Part shown: positions 21,177 through 33,236 of the stretch, piece by piece | Numbering within the stretch: the stretch's first letter is position 1 | Layout: each line of letters opens with the position of its first letter | Source: Parastagonospora avenae f. sp. tritici 18332-5 | Lineage: Eukaryota > Ascomycota > Dothideomycetes > Pleosporales > Phaeosphaeriaceae | Direction of reading: 5' to 3' | DNA: 64,000 nucleotides | Assembly: GCA_022559985.1 (NCBI GenBank) | Contig: JAFJTR010000039.1 | Location: 207,326 to 271,325 of the forward strand | The notes under the pieces: generated by a model | What the model saw: the letters and a program-made list of their open reading frames with translations, nothing else | Told to the model about the DNA's origin: nothing | Databases searched by the model: none | Made by a program: the position numbers and the translations under genes

Positions 21177-24100
21177 ATGCATCTTCCGAGTGGCGATAAG
21201 ACCCTACACCTTGGTGGCGTTTCTGGTATGTCCGATATGGGCATACACAGCAACGGTATACCCAAGCCGCAGCAAAACGGCTCACATACCAATGACTCCA
21301 ACGGCACGAACGGTCACAGCTCACACGTTAATGAACTGCAAATACCGCGTCCTAGAGGAGAGGGGCTGTCCGAGACACTGGACTCTATTCTCACGGCTTG
21401 GACTATTTTGATCCATCGTTACCAGCATGATGCATTCCAACAATTCACGTGGGGCATCAAAGCTGGTGAGAAGGACGAACAAACCCAATGCATACAAACA
21501 GCAGACTTCGACCTGCCAAACCAAAAGGCAGCAGACAGCTTAAAAGCAAGACTGAGTACTACACGAACAGCTGATCTTGCGCTTGCTCAAGCTTCAACAT
21601 TCTTTTTGAACGATGGCACCAGCGCCGAAGTACGTATACATAGGATGTCCAAATCAGAATGTGACTAATGCCCAGCAGTGGACTTTCGAAGTATCGCTCG
21701 ATATCTCCGAGGGTTCGATACACGCAGCCGCCAAATGGCTACCACCAACCATGTCACAGTACCAAGCTGTGTCTCAGCTCCAATCTTTTGGCCATATCCT
21801 TGAGACGCTTCTCAATGAGCCAAATCACGACATTTCGGATCTGGTTTCCGTCTCTCAAAGGGAGCTCGAAGAGATATGGAAGTGGAACTATCCCGAACCC
21901 GAGGAGCGGCGGGTATGCCATCATGACATGATCTCCGAGAAAGCTGCACAGTTCCCGGAAAAAATCGCGATTGATGCCTGGGATGGCGCCTTGACCTACA
22001 AACAGCTCGAGGACTATTCAACAAGCTTGGCGCAGAATCTTCGACTAATAAACGACTCTGCGAACCAGGTCATCCCAGTGCTCTTCGAAAAGTCGCGATG
22101 GACGGCAGTAGCTGTGCTTGCAGCCTTGAAAGCAGGTGCATGCTTTGCTCTGCTCGATCCTGCGCAGCCAGAGGGTCGCTTAGGCTCGATCACTCAGCAG
22201 CTCAACCCATCGCTACTCATCTGCGCGAAGTCGCAAGCCTCACTCGCTGCACGAATTTCTCCCTCTTCTACCATCATACCGATCTCCGAATCCAAATTCG
22301 ACAATTTGTATTCTCCCACTGCAGAGCAACAGCCAAAGACTAGTCTACCAAAAGTGTCTCCCTCTGCAAACATGTACATTCAGTTTACAAGCGGCAGCAC
22401 TGGGTTGCCAAAGGGTTGCCTCATTTCTCACAGTCAGTACACCACCGGTGCCATACCTCGAGGATGGCACGTCGGCTACCGAGAGCACTCCCGCGTCTTG
22501 GACTTTGCTAGCTACGCTTTCGACGTAAGCATTGACACCATGTTTTGCACGTTAGCGATCGGCGCCACACTATGCACGCCCTCTGAGGAGCGTCGTATGA
22601 ACGATCTCAGCGGCGTGATGCGTGATCTACGAGTTACACTCGCTGGTATGACCCCATCCGTGGCCCGAACACTAGAGGTAGACGTCTTGGACAACCTCGA
22701 GTCTATTGGATTGGGTGGTGAAGGTCTCACCCTTAACGATGCAATTTCCTTTGGTCGCCGGACACGTGTCGTGAATGCCTACGGGCCCTCAGAATGTACA
22801 GTCGGGGCCACTGTAAATCCCGATGTCAACACCAAACCTTATATCACCATGGGAAGAGGCGCAGGATGTGCATTGTGGCTGACCGAGCCGAACAACCACA
22901 ACAAGCTTGTACCCATTGGTGCAGTCGGTGAACTACTCATCGAAGGGCCGATCGTCGGCAATGGATACTTGAGCAACCCAGAAAAGACAAAGGAGGTCTT
23001 CATTGAAGATCCAGACTTCCTCATTCAGGGCAGCAGAAGCTTTCCAGGCCGACACGGACGCATTTACAGAACTGGCGATCTTTGTCGTTTTGATCCTGAC
23101 GGCGATGGCGAAGTCATGTTCGTTGGTCGAGGTGATCAGCAGGTCAAGCTTCGCGGCCAACGCATAGAACTGGCAGAGATTGAGCACAACATGCAAAAGC
23201 ACCTTTCATCCGAGAGTCAGCTTGCAGTAGAGGTGATTAAGCCAGGTGGTACCAGTGAAGCAACTCTCGTCGCTTTCCTGGTCGAGGATAGGAAGAATGA
23301 CATGCGACATCTGGAAGGCACTGTCTTTGGCAACTTTTCAGACAAGTTCCACACTACGCTGCAGATGATGACACGGCAACTCTTCAAGGACTTGCCTGGA
23401 TACATGGTGCCAATCGCCTACATTCCACTCTGGAAAATGCCACTTCTCATATCATACAAGACAGACAGAAAGCGACTTCGAGAGATCGGTACCTCAATCA
23501 CGCGCCAAGATCTCAGGCGATTCAATTCCGCGGTGGTGGAGAAGAAGGAGCCCGCCACTGAAACAGAAATCAAGCTCGCAGCAGTGTGGGCAAAGCTTCT
23601 TGGAGGAGATACCGACTTTAGCGCGAACGACAACTTCTTTAGTATGGGCGGTGATTCTTTGCGCGCTATGCGTCTTGTCGCCAGTGCCCGGAAAGAGGGC
23701 ATGGTGCTGTCTGTGCCGGACGTTCTACTCAACCCAACACTGTCGGCCATGGCAGCCAAGACGACACTACTATCAGAGGAAGAGGCAAATGAAGTACCGC
23801 CCTTTTCCCTCATTGGGGAAGATTGGGACGCTGAGCAGGCCCGAGCAGAGAGCGCACGTCTTTGTAACGTGGATGTCTCAGTGGTTGAAGACGTGTACCC
23901 TTGCACACCACTTCAAGAAGGTCTCATGGCGCTTTCATTCAAGTTCGCTGATGCCTACATCGCTCAGCGTGTTGCAACACTTCCTGTTGAAGAAGCACGA
24001 CAGCTAAAGAAGGCTTTCGAGACATCTGTCAAGGCTTCGCCGATTTTGCGAACGCGTATCATCAATGTCCCTGGTCGTGGTCTCTTCCAAGTTGTGCTCA

Positions 24101-27100
24101 AAGACTGGAACGCGTTCCGCGACCACGGCTCAGACCTGGCTACATATCTCAAGAATGAGCGACTAGAGGCTATGGATCTGGGTAAAGCACTCTTCCGCTA
24201 TGGGCTGGTCGAAGAAGAAGGAAAAGATACGGCACATGTCGTCATCACATCACATCATGCAATTTACGATGGATGGTCAATGCCGCTGGTGCTTGAAAGG
24301 ACTGAGCGTGCACTCAAAGGTCTCGATACGGTCCGCCCTGCGTCGTTCAGGCACTTCATCAAGTACCTCCTCAAGCACAACCCCAGCATCTCGAGAAATT
24401 GGTGGAAGCAGCATATGGAGGATGTAAGCCCACATCAATTCCCTCCGCTCCCGCACAAAGGATACATCACACAAGCCAATGCACTGCTCGACCAAGACAT
24501 CGCTGCTCCAACCTCAGCACATTCGAGACACACACTTGCCACAATCATCCGCGGGGCATGGTCGCTTCTTTCCTCACTCTACATGGGTCACTCAGATATC
24601 GTCTTCGGAGAGACACTCACAGGACGATCTGCACCCCTTCATGGTGTTGAGCAGATTGAAGGCCCAATGATCACGACCATTCCAGTGCGCGTCCGTGTTG
24701 GTCTTGATCAGCCCGTCAATGACTACTTGCAAAAGATCCATACGCTCACTGTGCAGCAAATCCCGCATGAGCATCTCGGACTCCAAAACATTCGCCGAGT
24801 GAGCAAGGATGCTCGCGCAGCATGTGACCTCCGCACTGGTTTTGTCCTTCAGCCCAAGGCCGTGGACGACTGGAGTAGCAATGCCTACGAGAATTCGCTC
24901 CTGGCCAGGTTCATGCCCGCGAACGAAGGTGAGGCAGCGCGAGAAGCGCTCAAGTTCAACACCTACGGCATCATGCTTATCTGTACCTTGGATAAGGATG
25001 GTTTCAATGCCATGACAAGTTTTGACACGAATTGCATTAGCATTCCAGCTATGCAGAGAGTGCTTGACTTGTTTGATCGCATTGTCACTGCTTTCTTGAG
25101 CAAGCCAGACACCAAGCTCGCTGACCTGGCAGTTCTCACTTCTGAAGAAGAGGAAGATGCTAGAAAGATGAGACCTGCGGATATCATGACCGACAGTGGC
25201 GTGATTATGGCACCAGTTGAGAGTGCACCAGTGGACGCACCCGCTTCGTCCACAACACTCTCTGCCAACGAAGAGAAGTTGAGGTCGCTACTTGCCCGGA
25301 TTCTAGGTATGCCTAAGACAGAAATTAGTCCCAGTGATAGCTTCTTTGAGCTTGGCGGAGACTCAATCGGAGCTATGAGACTTGTGTCGGATGCGCGAGC
25401 TCAAGGCTTCAGCATCTCGGTCGCACAAGTCTTCCAGAGCAAATCACTAGCTGACCTCGCCAAGTTCTTCGGCAACGATAAGGAAGAAAAGCTGATGCAT
25501 ATGCTCAGCCGCATCTTGGTCATTCCAAAGGCCGAGATCAAAGCCAACGACAGCTTTTTCGAATTGGGCGGCGACTCTATTGGTGCGATGAGACTAGTTT
25601 CAGATGCTCGGTCACAAGGCCTGGAGATCAACGTTGCGCAGGTGTTCCGAAGCAAGTCGCTGGCTGAGCTTGCTGCATCGGCGCAACAAGCGCAGTCTTC
25701 ACGATCTCAGGTGCTCGACACACCATACCTCGCTCTCGGTAAAGAAGCGTCGTTGTACAGTGCTGACCGCATCTGCTCGTACCTCGAGAATCCAGAGTGG
25801 GACATCGTGAACATTTACCCACTCCGACCGCTTCAACAGCTTGCGGTCGAGGGTACTGTAGCTCTTCCGCGCTACTCACTGCGGTACGAACTGATCAAGT
25901 TCACCACACCCATCGACGAGCAAAGACTTCACGACGCTTGCCAGGAGCTTGTGGCCCGAAACGAAGTCTTGCGCACCGTCTTTGTGTTGGACGGAAGCAA
26001 GAATCTTGGTGTCGTACTTTCGTCTCTCGAGGTACCGTATAGTCAGGTCACGGTGCCCGCTGGCATAGACATCAACTCTTTTGCGCAAGGCTACGTGCAC
26101 GGCGATATCTTAGCGCCCAAGCCCTACGGAACTTCTTTCGTCGGATTCACTTTGTTCGTGTCGTCCAGTACGAGTGCTTCGACGCTTGCATTCCGTATCT
26201 CGCACGCACAGTATGACGAGATGTGCTTGCCGACGCTCTTTGATCAGCTTTCAGCACTGTACTGCGGCGGCGAAGTGCCAATCATGGACCCTTACACCAA
26301 GCACGTGAACCACGTCGTGCTGAACAACATTCCCGTCAGTATTCCATACTGGCAAGAGCTGCTCGACGGCTCTAAGATGTCGGTCATGAAGCCCGACATT
26401 CCGCTCGTGCAGCGCAAGATGACCGACACCTACATGGAGTTCGACATCTCCTCGCGCCCGACAGGTATCACTATCGGCTCACTGCCCACTGCCGCATGGG
26501 CGCTTGTTCTTGCGCGCCGTCTCGCCACAAAAGACGTCGTCTTCGGCGAAGTCGTTAACGGGCGAACTCTCGGTCTCGCCAACGCGGACCGCATCTACGG
26601 CCCAACATGGCAATACGTCCCCTTCCGCGTTCCATTCAAGTCTACCTGGACATACCTTGATCTACTCAAGTTCGTGCAGCTTCAGCACGTAGAGTCTTCT
26701 TCCTATGAAGGTATGGGCTTTTCCGAGATTGTGGAGAACTGCACGAACTGGAACCCCAAGGAGACTACATGGTTCGACACCGTCGTGCATCAGGCCCCAG
26801 CTTGGGTCGAGGAACTCCCCTTCGGCAGCGATGTAGATGGCAACATGGTCGAAGCGAAGTTCGAGACGATGTACCCACACCCAGAGCCGCTGAGGGAATG
26901 GAAGTGCCAGGCTTTCGTCCGGGACGGAGGCAAGAAGCTAGGTATTGAGATTGTGACATTTGAGGAGTGGATCGGGGTTGGAAAGGAAGTGCTGAAGGAG
27001 GTTGGAGAGGCATTGAGCATGTTGATGAATGGCAATGCCTCAAACAGGATTTTCGAGGAGGGAATGGCCGAGGCGCCAACGCAGACCTTGGAGGATTTTG

Positions 27101-27114
27101 AGGGTGTGATGTGA
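21177..27114 (+). CDS. sidD-like: siderophore nonribosomal peptide synthetase (SidD/NPS6-like), A-T-C-T-T-C
   Basis: Exons 21177-21629 and 21676-27114 (46-bp phase-0 intron), about 1963 residues. After an N-terminal condensation-like remnant (LTAWTILIHRYQ...) come several domains. Adenylation: FTSGSTGLPKG at ~388, NAYGPSE at ~518, KLRGQRIE at ~640, A10 lysine in SYKTDRKR at ~747. Carrier T1: MGGDSL at ~809. Condensation C1: SHHAIYDGWS at ~1010. Carriers T2 and T3: two GGDSIGAMRLVSDAR copies at ~1378 and ~1450. Terminal C2: SHAQYDE at ~1660. The only complete adenylation domain would load an acylated N5-hydroxyornithine, used iteratively; C2 would join or cyclise units by ester bonds, as in fusarinine synthesis. 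Known relatives carry a degenerate second module; here two carriers stand side by side. The start is the ATG that leaves most of the N-terminal remnant intact; an upstream ATG at 21063 is possible. Confidence 0.9.
25261..25690 (+). repeat. internal duplication of a carrier-protein domain within the NRPS
   Basis: Two ~215-bp units (about 25261-25475 and 25480-25690) encode carrier domains that are identical over DSFFELGGDSIGAMRLVSDAR. Their flanks are similar too (ARILG/SRILV, VAQVFQSKSLADLA/VAQVFRSKSLAELA). Synonymous sites differ a lot, so the duplication is not recent and both copies appear to be under selection. Confidence 0.85.
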
Positions 27115-27686
27115 TGAGTTTTCGTTTTTCTATAGAAGGTAGATTTGGCGTTTCGTGTATGACTTAGTCGCGTTTGTGTGCATAATGACTTCACATTTGT
27201 TACTGTTTTGATGCCTCCGTCACTCTCGCTGGTCCACTCGCCATCGTATGTGTCACCCTTCGTTTGCTTGTCATTTGTCTAGGGATGAGATATGATATTA
27301 AGCAAGAATTGTCGGGTTTTTTGCGCTCAGTCTTCTAGTTGTACTTCTAATACTGCAAGTTTTACTCTAGTGAACGCATTCGCGAGATGCAGGTGATGCA
27401 ACATATCTCTTAGCGCGGTTAATAAATTGGCTCGTCACGTCGTCCTTGCCGTTTAATGGTACCTGCTTCGTTACGCAAATGGAAATGACATCTAATGACG
27501 TGGTACGAAAGGTAGGTCTGACCGAACATATCGTGAGGAGACGCGCATTCCTGCCCAGCTTTCAAGCAAGCTCCTGCGTCTGCGCAACGATAACTGTATA
27601 TATCTCATGCTTCTTTCAGCTTCGACCGCAAGCAGTTCTACTCAGAATTTTTAGATCTTCGCCCTCCGGATATCTCCGTTCACGCC
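27115..27686. other. intergenic between NRPS and secreted protein
   Basis: 3' region of the NRPS and promoter of the next gene; no gene, RNA or ATCWGATAA motif seen. Confidence 0.5.
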
Positions 27687-28132
27687 ATGGTCATGAAGAT
27701 CTACCTTGCGCTCGTCGCATGCATTTCAATCGTCGCAGCGATTCCACCTCCGCAAACTGACGGCAACGAACTCGCGGCTACGAGCCGGAGCTTCCCCTCG
27801 GAGAACGCAGGTGCGAGTTGCCAACCCGGATACGACTACTGCTACGGACAGATCATTGGAGATTTGAGTACGTGTGCATCTTCGAATCCTCATACCATAC
27901 TAAAGCGTGTCCAGGAATCGATCCACAAATCATACTCCATCAGTATTGCGACGCACAGTTTGAGTACGACGCGCTCTCCTGCCATGCATGCAAGAAGTGG
28001 CCTTGGCCTCTTGACTCATGTGGCAGTGGACCGGGTGCATGGAAATCTGTCTTTACGTGCGTGTCCGGGGATAAGTACACATTCAAAGAGCGGTGTGATA
28101 CATGTGAGGCAGGAAAATGTATAGGCAGGTAG
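27687..28132 (+). CDS. small secreted ten-cysteine protein (effector candidate)
   Basis: Exons 27687-27867 and 27915-28132 joined over a 47-bp intron (GTACGT...CCAG), 132 residues. The N terminus MKIYLALVACISIVAA is a signal peptide; ATG 27687 gives two extra residues before the ATG at 27693. The mature protein has ten cysteines, including CHAC and CDTCEAGKC near the C terminus. This fits a compact disulfide-rich extracellular protein. No family was recognised. It lies just outside the siderophore cluster and has no iron-repressor motif in its promoter. Apoplastic or antimicrobial roles are speculation. Confidence 0.65.
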
Positions 28133-28332
28133 ACTGGCGCGAAGGGCGAAGCATCGAAAAGGACCTCGCAATCAAGGGAGGTGGCGCGAAATGAAGAAAG
28201 GCCAGTTAAGATTGTTGATGGACGCGCATCGCGCAGGGAGGCTTTCTTGAAACAATCTATAGTGTTTGCAGTTGACTTCGGTTTCTTGTTTCAGCTCTTG
28301 CTGGGGATTGTCGATGACATGGAGGATGCGAG

Positions 28333-29958
28333 GTGCATCCCAGCTTGGGCGGCAGTCGGCGTCGCTCACGTGCTTACGCGCCCACGCGAGCCACTAGCGC
28401 GATCCAAATCGAACCCCACCAAGCTGTGCCTCACACTTACAGGTCCTTCATCAAAACACTCGAAGCTTTGCCTACCGATCCGTCGTGTTCTGATTGTGAT
28501 AAGCTTGCCCAAATGGCGGACGATAGTGCAGCCTTGGGCTTGAACTGCGCCGAGGCAGAGACGGCCACGCCTCACCCGACGCGTGCATACATACCGCCAA
28601 AGATACATCGCGTCATTGCGCAATACGTCTATGCGTCAGACCTACCGAACTATTGACTAGCAAGCAAGATGTTAGCAGAAATTGCTGCGCAGCATCTTTT
28701 CGAAACCCTTCCATTTCATTGCAGCTCGGCAAGCCTTGCACGCATCGAGGTATTTAAGAAAGCTGAACACTTGAACAAGTACTGCCACACCTTGGCATGG
28801 GACACCAATTCTTGGGGCATCCCGGGAGTTCGTGACCTGGATGAATGGACACGCTACTTCACAGCCAGAGCATCCTTCCCAGAAGAATACCAGCCGGTGG
28901 GAATGAGCGAGAAGTACCCCAAGGGCCAATGAGTCGAACTGGCATACAGCCGCCACGAGTGGCATCGATATCTGAAGAATGTTTGTGATGAGAGGATCAC
29001 CGGGTCTTATAGCGATGAGGTCATGCCACAATGCTTTGAAGGCTTGATCAAGCTGCGAAAATTGCGCGTCATCAACCGGGAAATATCGCATACTCGTCAA
29101 GCCGGCGAGAAGATGTCGGATTTGGTGCGTCCCCCAGGATCACCAGTGGTTTACTACAGAGGGGACAGTTTGTACAATGTCTGCTATGTTTCGGGTCCAT
29201 GGCCTGGTGCGCAAGCATTCAATATCATTCGACAACTTCGAGCTGTAAAATGGCACTTGACGAAGCTGAGGATAGACGCCATATACTGGACAGCATTGTC
29301 TGCTAATAAGGGCCTTAGGGACGTCCCTGTACTGCAACACCTGTTGAGCCTTCATCTCAGAGTCACCACTCGATTCGAACACCAATGGGCCGATGAATCA
29401 TGTACAACCGATAACGTGCAGGAAATTCGACGTCGGCTTCAGAGAGCTAGACAGATTGTCCGCAAACACCATTTTATGGCTTTCCTCGCTCAGCTTAAAA
29501 AGCTTCAATCGCTGAAGCTGGAGTTCGACAAGCCCTCACCCGGCCAACTGTACTTCGAAGAGAAACCTTTTAGGTTGGGCGACATATTCTGCGAGAACCA
29601 CACTTGGCCAGACTTGCGGAGGCTCTCCCTCAGAAAACTAGATACAATGCGGGAAGACTTGTGGTCACTCATGCGGAGGCAGCGCTCAAGTCTGAAAGTT
29701 CTGAAATTACACGACATCTGCATAGAAGAACCCAATCGAGTCATGATCGAGACAGAGCCATCCGAGGTACTCAGGGGCGTTCACGAATATCTGACGTTGG
29801 AAAGAGTAAAGCTGTCGAGATGCCTTTGTTACATGTGTGGCTCGACGTCTGAATATCGGAACTGGGGATTAGACGACAGGGACCTAGGCCATGACCTTGC
29901 TGGTTACCTCGTACATGGCGGGACAAACCCGTTGAACAAGAGAAAAGAATGTGCTTAA
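28333..29958 (+). pseudogene. F-box/LRR-like protein gene interrupted by two in-frame TGA codons
   Basis: One continuous frame from about 28333 to 29958 encodes ~540 residues but is broken by TGA at 28654-28656 and 28930-28932. Sequence character continues smoothly across both stops. The segment around the first stop (IHRVIAQYVYASDLPNY, then LASKMLAEIAAQHLFE) looks like an F-box helix pair, and the remainder has the leucine-spaced strands of the F-box/LRR proteins common in Dothideomycetes. Both stops could come from an Arg CGA codon by a single C-to-T change. No splice pair would neatly remove either stop. The downstream 311-codon frame (29023-29958) may still be translated. Assignment to the F-box family rests on pattern only. 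Confidence 0.5.
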
Positions 29959-30082
29959 TTTCCGTCATCACAAACAGGTTCAGCGGACTACGAGATCTCA
30001 AAACGAGCTGTTCAGTTGGGCGAACTGTAATGCATTTCTAAGCTCAAAACTATGCTAGCGCTAAACTGGGACGAATATCCAA

Positions 30083-31346
30083 CTAGTAGTTGTACTTGTA
30101 GCACAGGGTGGTGCTGGTGGTGTCGAGGATGTCCCTGATGCGGACGGTAGGACGGAAGTCGTAGACATTGATGGTGGTGTCAAGAGTCAATGGGTTTCCG
30201 GCCTTGTCGTTACCGTTAACAGTGGTTGTGCGGGTGTTGGGATCCTTGTTCTGCCAGATGCGGAAGTTGCGGTCGATGAAGGCGTGGTGCAAGAAGAAGA
30301 AGGCGTCCGCAGGTGATGCCCAGGTGTCCTGCATAACGGCGCCGACACCGTTGTGTCCCCAAGCATGTGCACTACCCTCGGAGCAGGCACCCATGCTGGC
30401 ATAGTCGTTCTGGTTGTTGCAGCCGTCTACCATCTGCTGGTTGCAGTTGGCAGTTTTGGAGTCGTCGTTGTTACGGGCAAGGCAATGCAGGTAGTTATCC
30501 TGGCCGGGACCGACGTTGATGGCTTGGTTGGCAAATTGCTGTCTCATGTCAGTCGTACATCATAAACTAAAACTTGGCAGCACTTACACCGTTGGTGATA
30601 CACCTTCCACCAGCGTTGATTCCACCGTACCACTGGTCGGAAAAGATGGATGACTGGGCAAACCTTCCGGCGTACCGAGTCTCGTCGAACCATGGCAGGT
30701 TGCGGTCAAAACCACACTCGCTGCGGAGCATGTCCTCAAACGTGAACAGGTAGTACCTGTGCCAGAGAAGGAACTTGGAGCTTCCGTGAACATTGGGTGT
30801 CAATGTCTGGTGGAGAGCGACCAGATCCTCGTATCGGCTCTTGGACTGGGGAAACTGGCCGTTGGCGGGCCTGCTCATCAAACACTTGATCGCGTCGATG
30901 TATGCCTGTCGGTCACTGTTGCTGTACGAATCCCACTCCTGTCGGATGCGGGGGTTGGAGCATGTCGCCTGTGTACTGACGGTGTCATCCTGCGACAAGT
31001 TCTGGAACTCAGAGTCGTCGGCGCCCTCAAATGACTCCGCCTTGGAGTTGCCGAAGGACTGTGTGTGCGGCTTAGGTTGGTCAACCGACTCCTCTTTGGA
31101 CTCGCCAAAGAAGTTGCCGAGGAATTCATCTGGCTTTGGGAGGTCCTTGAGCTCCTTGATGATGTCGCCTGGTTTGGGGAAGTCGCCCTTGAGAATGGAA
31201 TCGAGAGATAGAGGAGTGACGAATTTTTCGGTGTTGAAGAGGTCCAAGGGAAGAGCGGGGGCGAGCGGCGTGTTAGGGGTAATCTGGGGTAGGGCAGATA
31301 CGCCAACCGAAATGGCCAATGTGGCCGAGAAGACTGAAGTCCTCAT
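30083..31346 (-). CDS. secreted tyrosinase (type 3 copper oxidase)
   Basis: Exons 31346-30588 and 30538-30083 (49-bp phase-0 intron), 404 residues. A signal peptide (MRTSVFSATLAISVGVSA) is followed by a ~100-residue Pro/Ser/acidic pro-region and then the catalytic domain. CuA ligands: H179, H187 and H196 (LHQTL, VHGSS, WHRYYLF). CuB ligands: H311 and H315 (HAWGH) and one of H337/H338 (FFLHHAFIDR). The family oxidises mono- or diphenols to quinones, leading to melanin or cross-linked phenolics; this short secreted type lacks the C-terminal hemocyanin-like extension. The neighbouring genes do not form an obvious pathway. Confidence 0.88.
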
Positions 31347-32765
31347 AATTAGGTATTATTAAATGGTATATGCAAACGACCGTGGTAGAAAAAGCGAATG
31401 TGTGGGTGTCGGATGCGAGGAGGGTAACGAGACGACAACGTGGATGCTGCAGGGCCTTATACATGCAGCGATCACCATGGTAAGCATAAGCCAACATGAA
31501 TTAGGCCCACCGGCGACACGACGGTCACCTGGCGGTGGACCACCAATACGAGGCGGGCTGACAAGGAACAACGCACGTTCAGTCCTGGTAATTTCATCGT
31601 ACCTGCAAGGTTGTATCGAGCGGAGTGGCTGAGAGCTTGTTGATGCTTGATTCCCTGAGAACAAATGAAGAGCGTCTTTCTAAGCCGCTTTGGATATAGC
31701 GGCTCAATCCGCGGCAACGAGCTGCCCGGTATGGTGCAAGCTCCATGAGCCGCTGGAAGGGGCTGGCTGTAGCGCCTAGGGCAAATGGGGCGTTGGGATG
31801 GCTTTTGTTGTTTTCCGAGCAAACTTCATGCCGAGAGTCCGGATTGACGAGGCTGGGATTGGCTGGAAAGTCGTGTTTTCTTCGTGTTCTCGAAATAGAT
31901 GGCTGATCTCCAGCTTGCCTAGAGGATAGCGGCTGCGTAGTGCCATGCCATGGACCGCAAGTTTCTTTGAAGAAATAATCGATGGCTGCACGTCAGCGTC
32001 ATACCACGATCCGATTGTCATCGCGCTACATCATGCGAGCCTTCAGTGCTACCCACTACGAAAGATACGAGGCTGAGGTTGCAGGACGAACACGGTGGGG
32101 CAGGATAAGGCGGAAACAAATCTAAGGAGGATCTGCAGGCCCCAGCACTTAGTCGGCCCAAAGCGGCCAACGCCATTGCGCACACTTTCGATCAGGTGGA
32201 GTTTGTGGCCCCTGGAAGATCATCCTCAGCCTACGATCACAATCATCTCATCGGAGGGTGCATATAGATTCTCACCGCCCATGGCGCGAACACGCCAGCC
32301 TGTGAAAGCTGAAATGGTGCAAAACATGAATTGAGAAGGTACGGTGTAGAGCACGAACCGAGTGTGCTGTTACACGACACCGGCGATAACGGCGCCCATG
32401 CCACGGATGAGTTGTTCCTACGCTATGGTACGAGTGGCCTATTCTTGGTAGCGACACCAACGGCTCAGGCATGTTCGAGGCATGTTTACCACCAGGCGCC
32501 TGAATGTACATTGTACGGCACGGCAACTTAGATGAAACGCCCTGCTTCTTCGCATATGTATCTCTAGCACTATCTAGAGCAGTCAAGTCCGAACTCCGAC
32601 ATGGAAAACAAACACTGCGCCATTTAGATATAATGCGCATAAACTTTTACAGCCGAAGAGCCCGGTGGACACACTTTGAGCGACAGTGCAAGCGCCTGTG
32701 CGATACCGCTCCACGTGCACAACGTTCTCCTATTCTCACTACAGATCTCCCACCGCATGGTCCGA
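31347..32765. other. intergenic, no gene recognised
   Basis: Only short random-looking frames. A small inverted repeat AGCCGCT...AGCGGCT lies at about 31683-31704. The left part is the tyrosinase promoter. Confidence 0.45.
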
Positions 32766-33236
32766 TCACACCCTCTTTCTTGCCGCACCACCTTTCGGGA
32801 ATCCCCATCCAGCAACGAATCCAATTCTGATCAGCAAAATAGCCAGGAGCAAGAGCACATTGCTACTCTCCTCGAATCTCAATCTCCCAAAACCTAATCG
32901 CCCCTGCGCCTCAAGTGCCTTCCAGTGGCTAAACAATACCGCCACATCGGTAATAGCTAGCGCACTCTGAAATCTTGTCCAGACGTTCATATCGTTGGTT
33001 TCGCGCAGCACCGTGAGCATAAGAAATATCCAAGCCGCGAATGCACCGCCGAATTGGTGCAGCAGGAATTGGTGACTTGGCGTGATCTTTGCATACGGCG
33101 AGTCTCGCGCAAAGCCGACGTCCATGAAGGTTGGCGGATTGAAGTAGGTGAGAATGACGGCAGAGAGCGACAGAAGCGGATCGACGACTGTGCAAAAGTA
33201 CCAGTATCCGTTGGGTATCTTCTCGCGGAGGGCCAT
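32766..33236 (-). CDS. four-helix integral membrane protein (DUF7704-like)
   Basis: Single exon, 156 residues. There are four hydrophobic segments: CTVVDPLLSLSAVILTYF near the N terminus, then GGAFAAWIFLMLTVL, ALAITDVAVLFSHW and VLLLLAILLIRIGFVAGW. The N-terminal PNGYWYFCTVVDPLLSL and central HQFGGAF resemble the small fungal membrane proteins grouped as DUF7704; function unknown. The C terminus is basic. It lies 205 bp downstream of the MFS gene stop, on the same strand. Confidence 0.7.
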   Translation of the reverse strand: MALREKIPNGYWYFCTVVDPLLSLSAVILTYFNPPTFMDVGFARDSPYAKITPSHQFLLHQFGGAFAAWIFLMLTVLRETNDMNVWTRFQSALAITDVAVLFSHWKALEAQGRLGFGRLRFEESSNVLLLLAILLIRIGFVAGWGFPKGGAARKRV

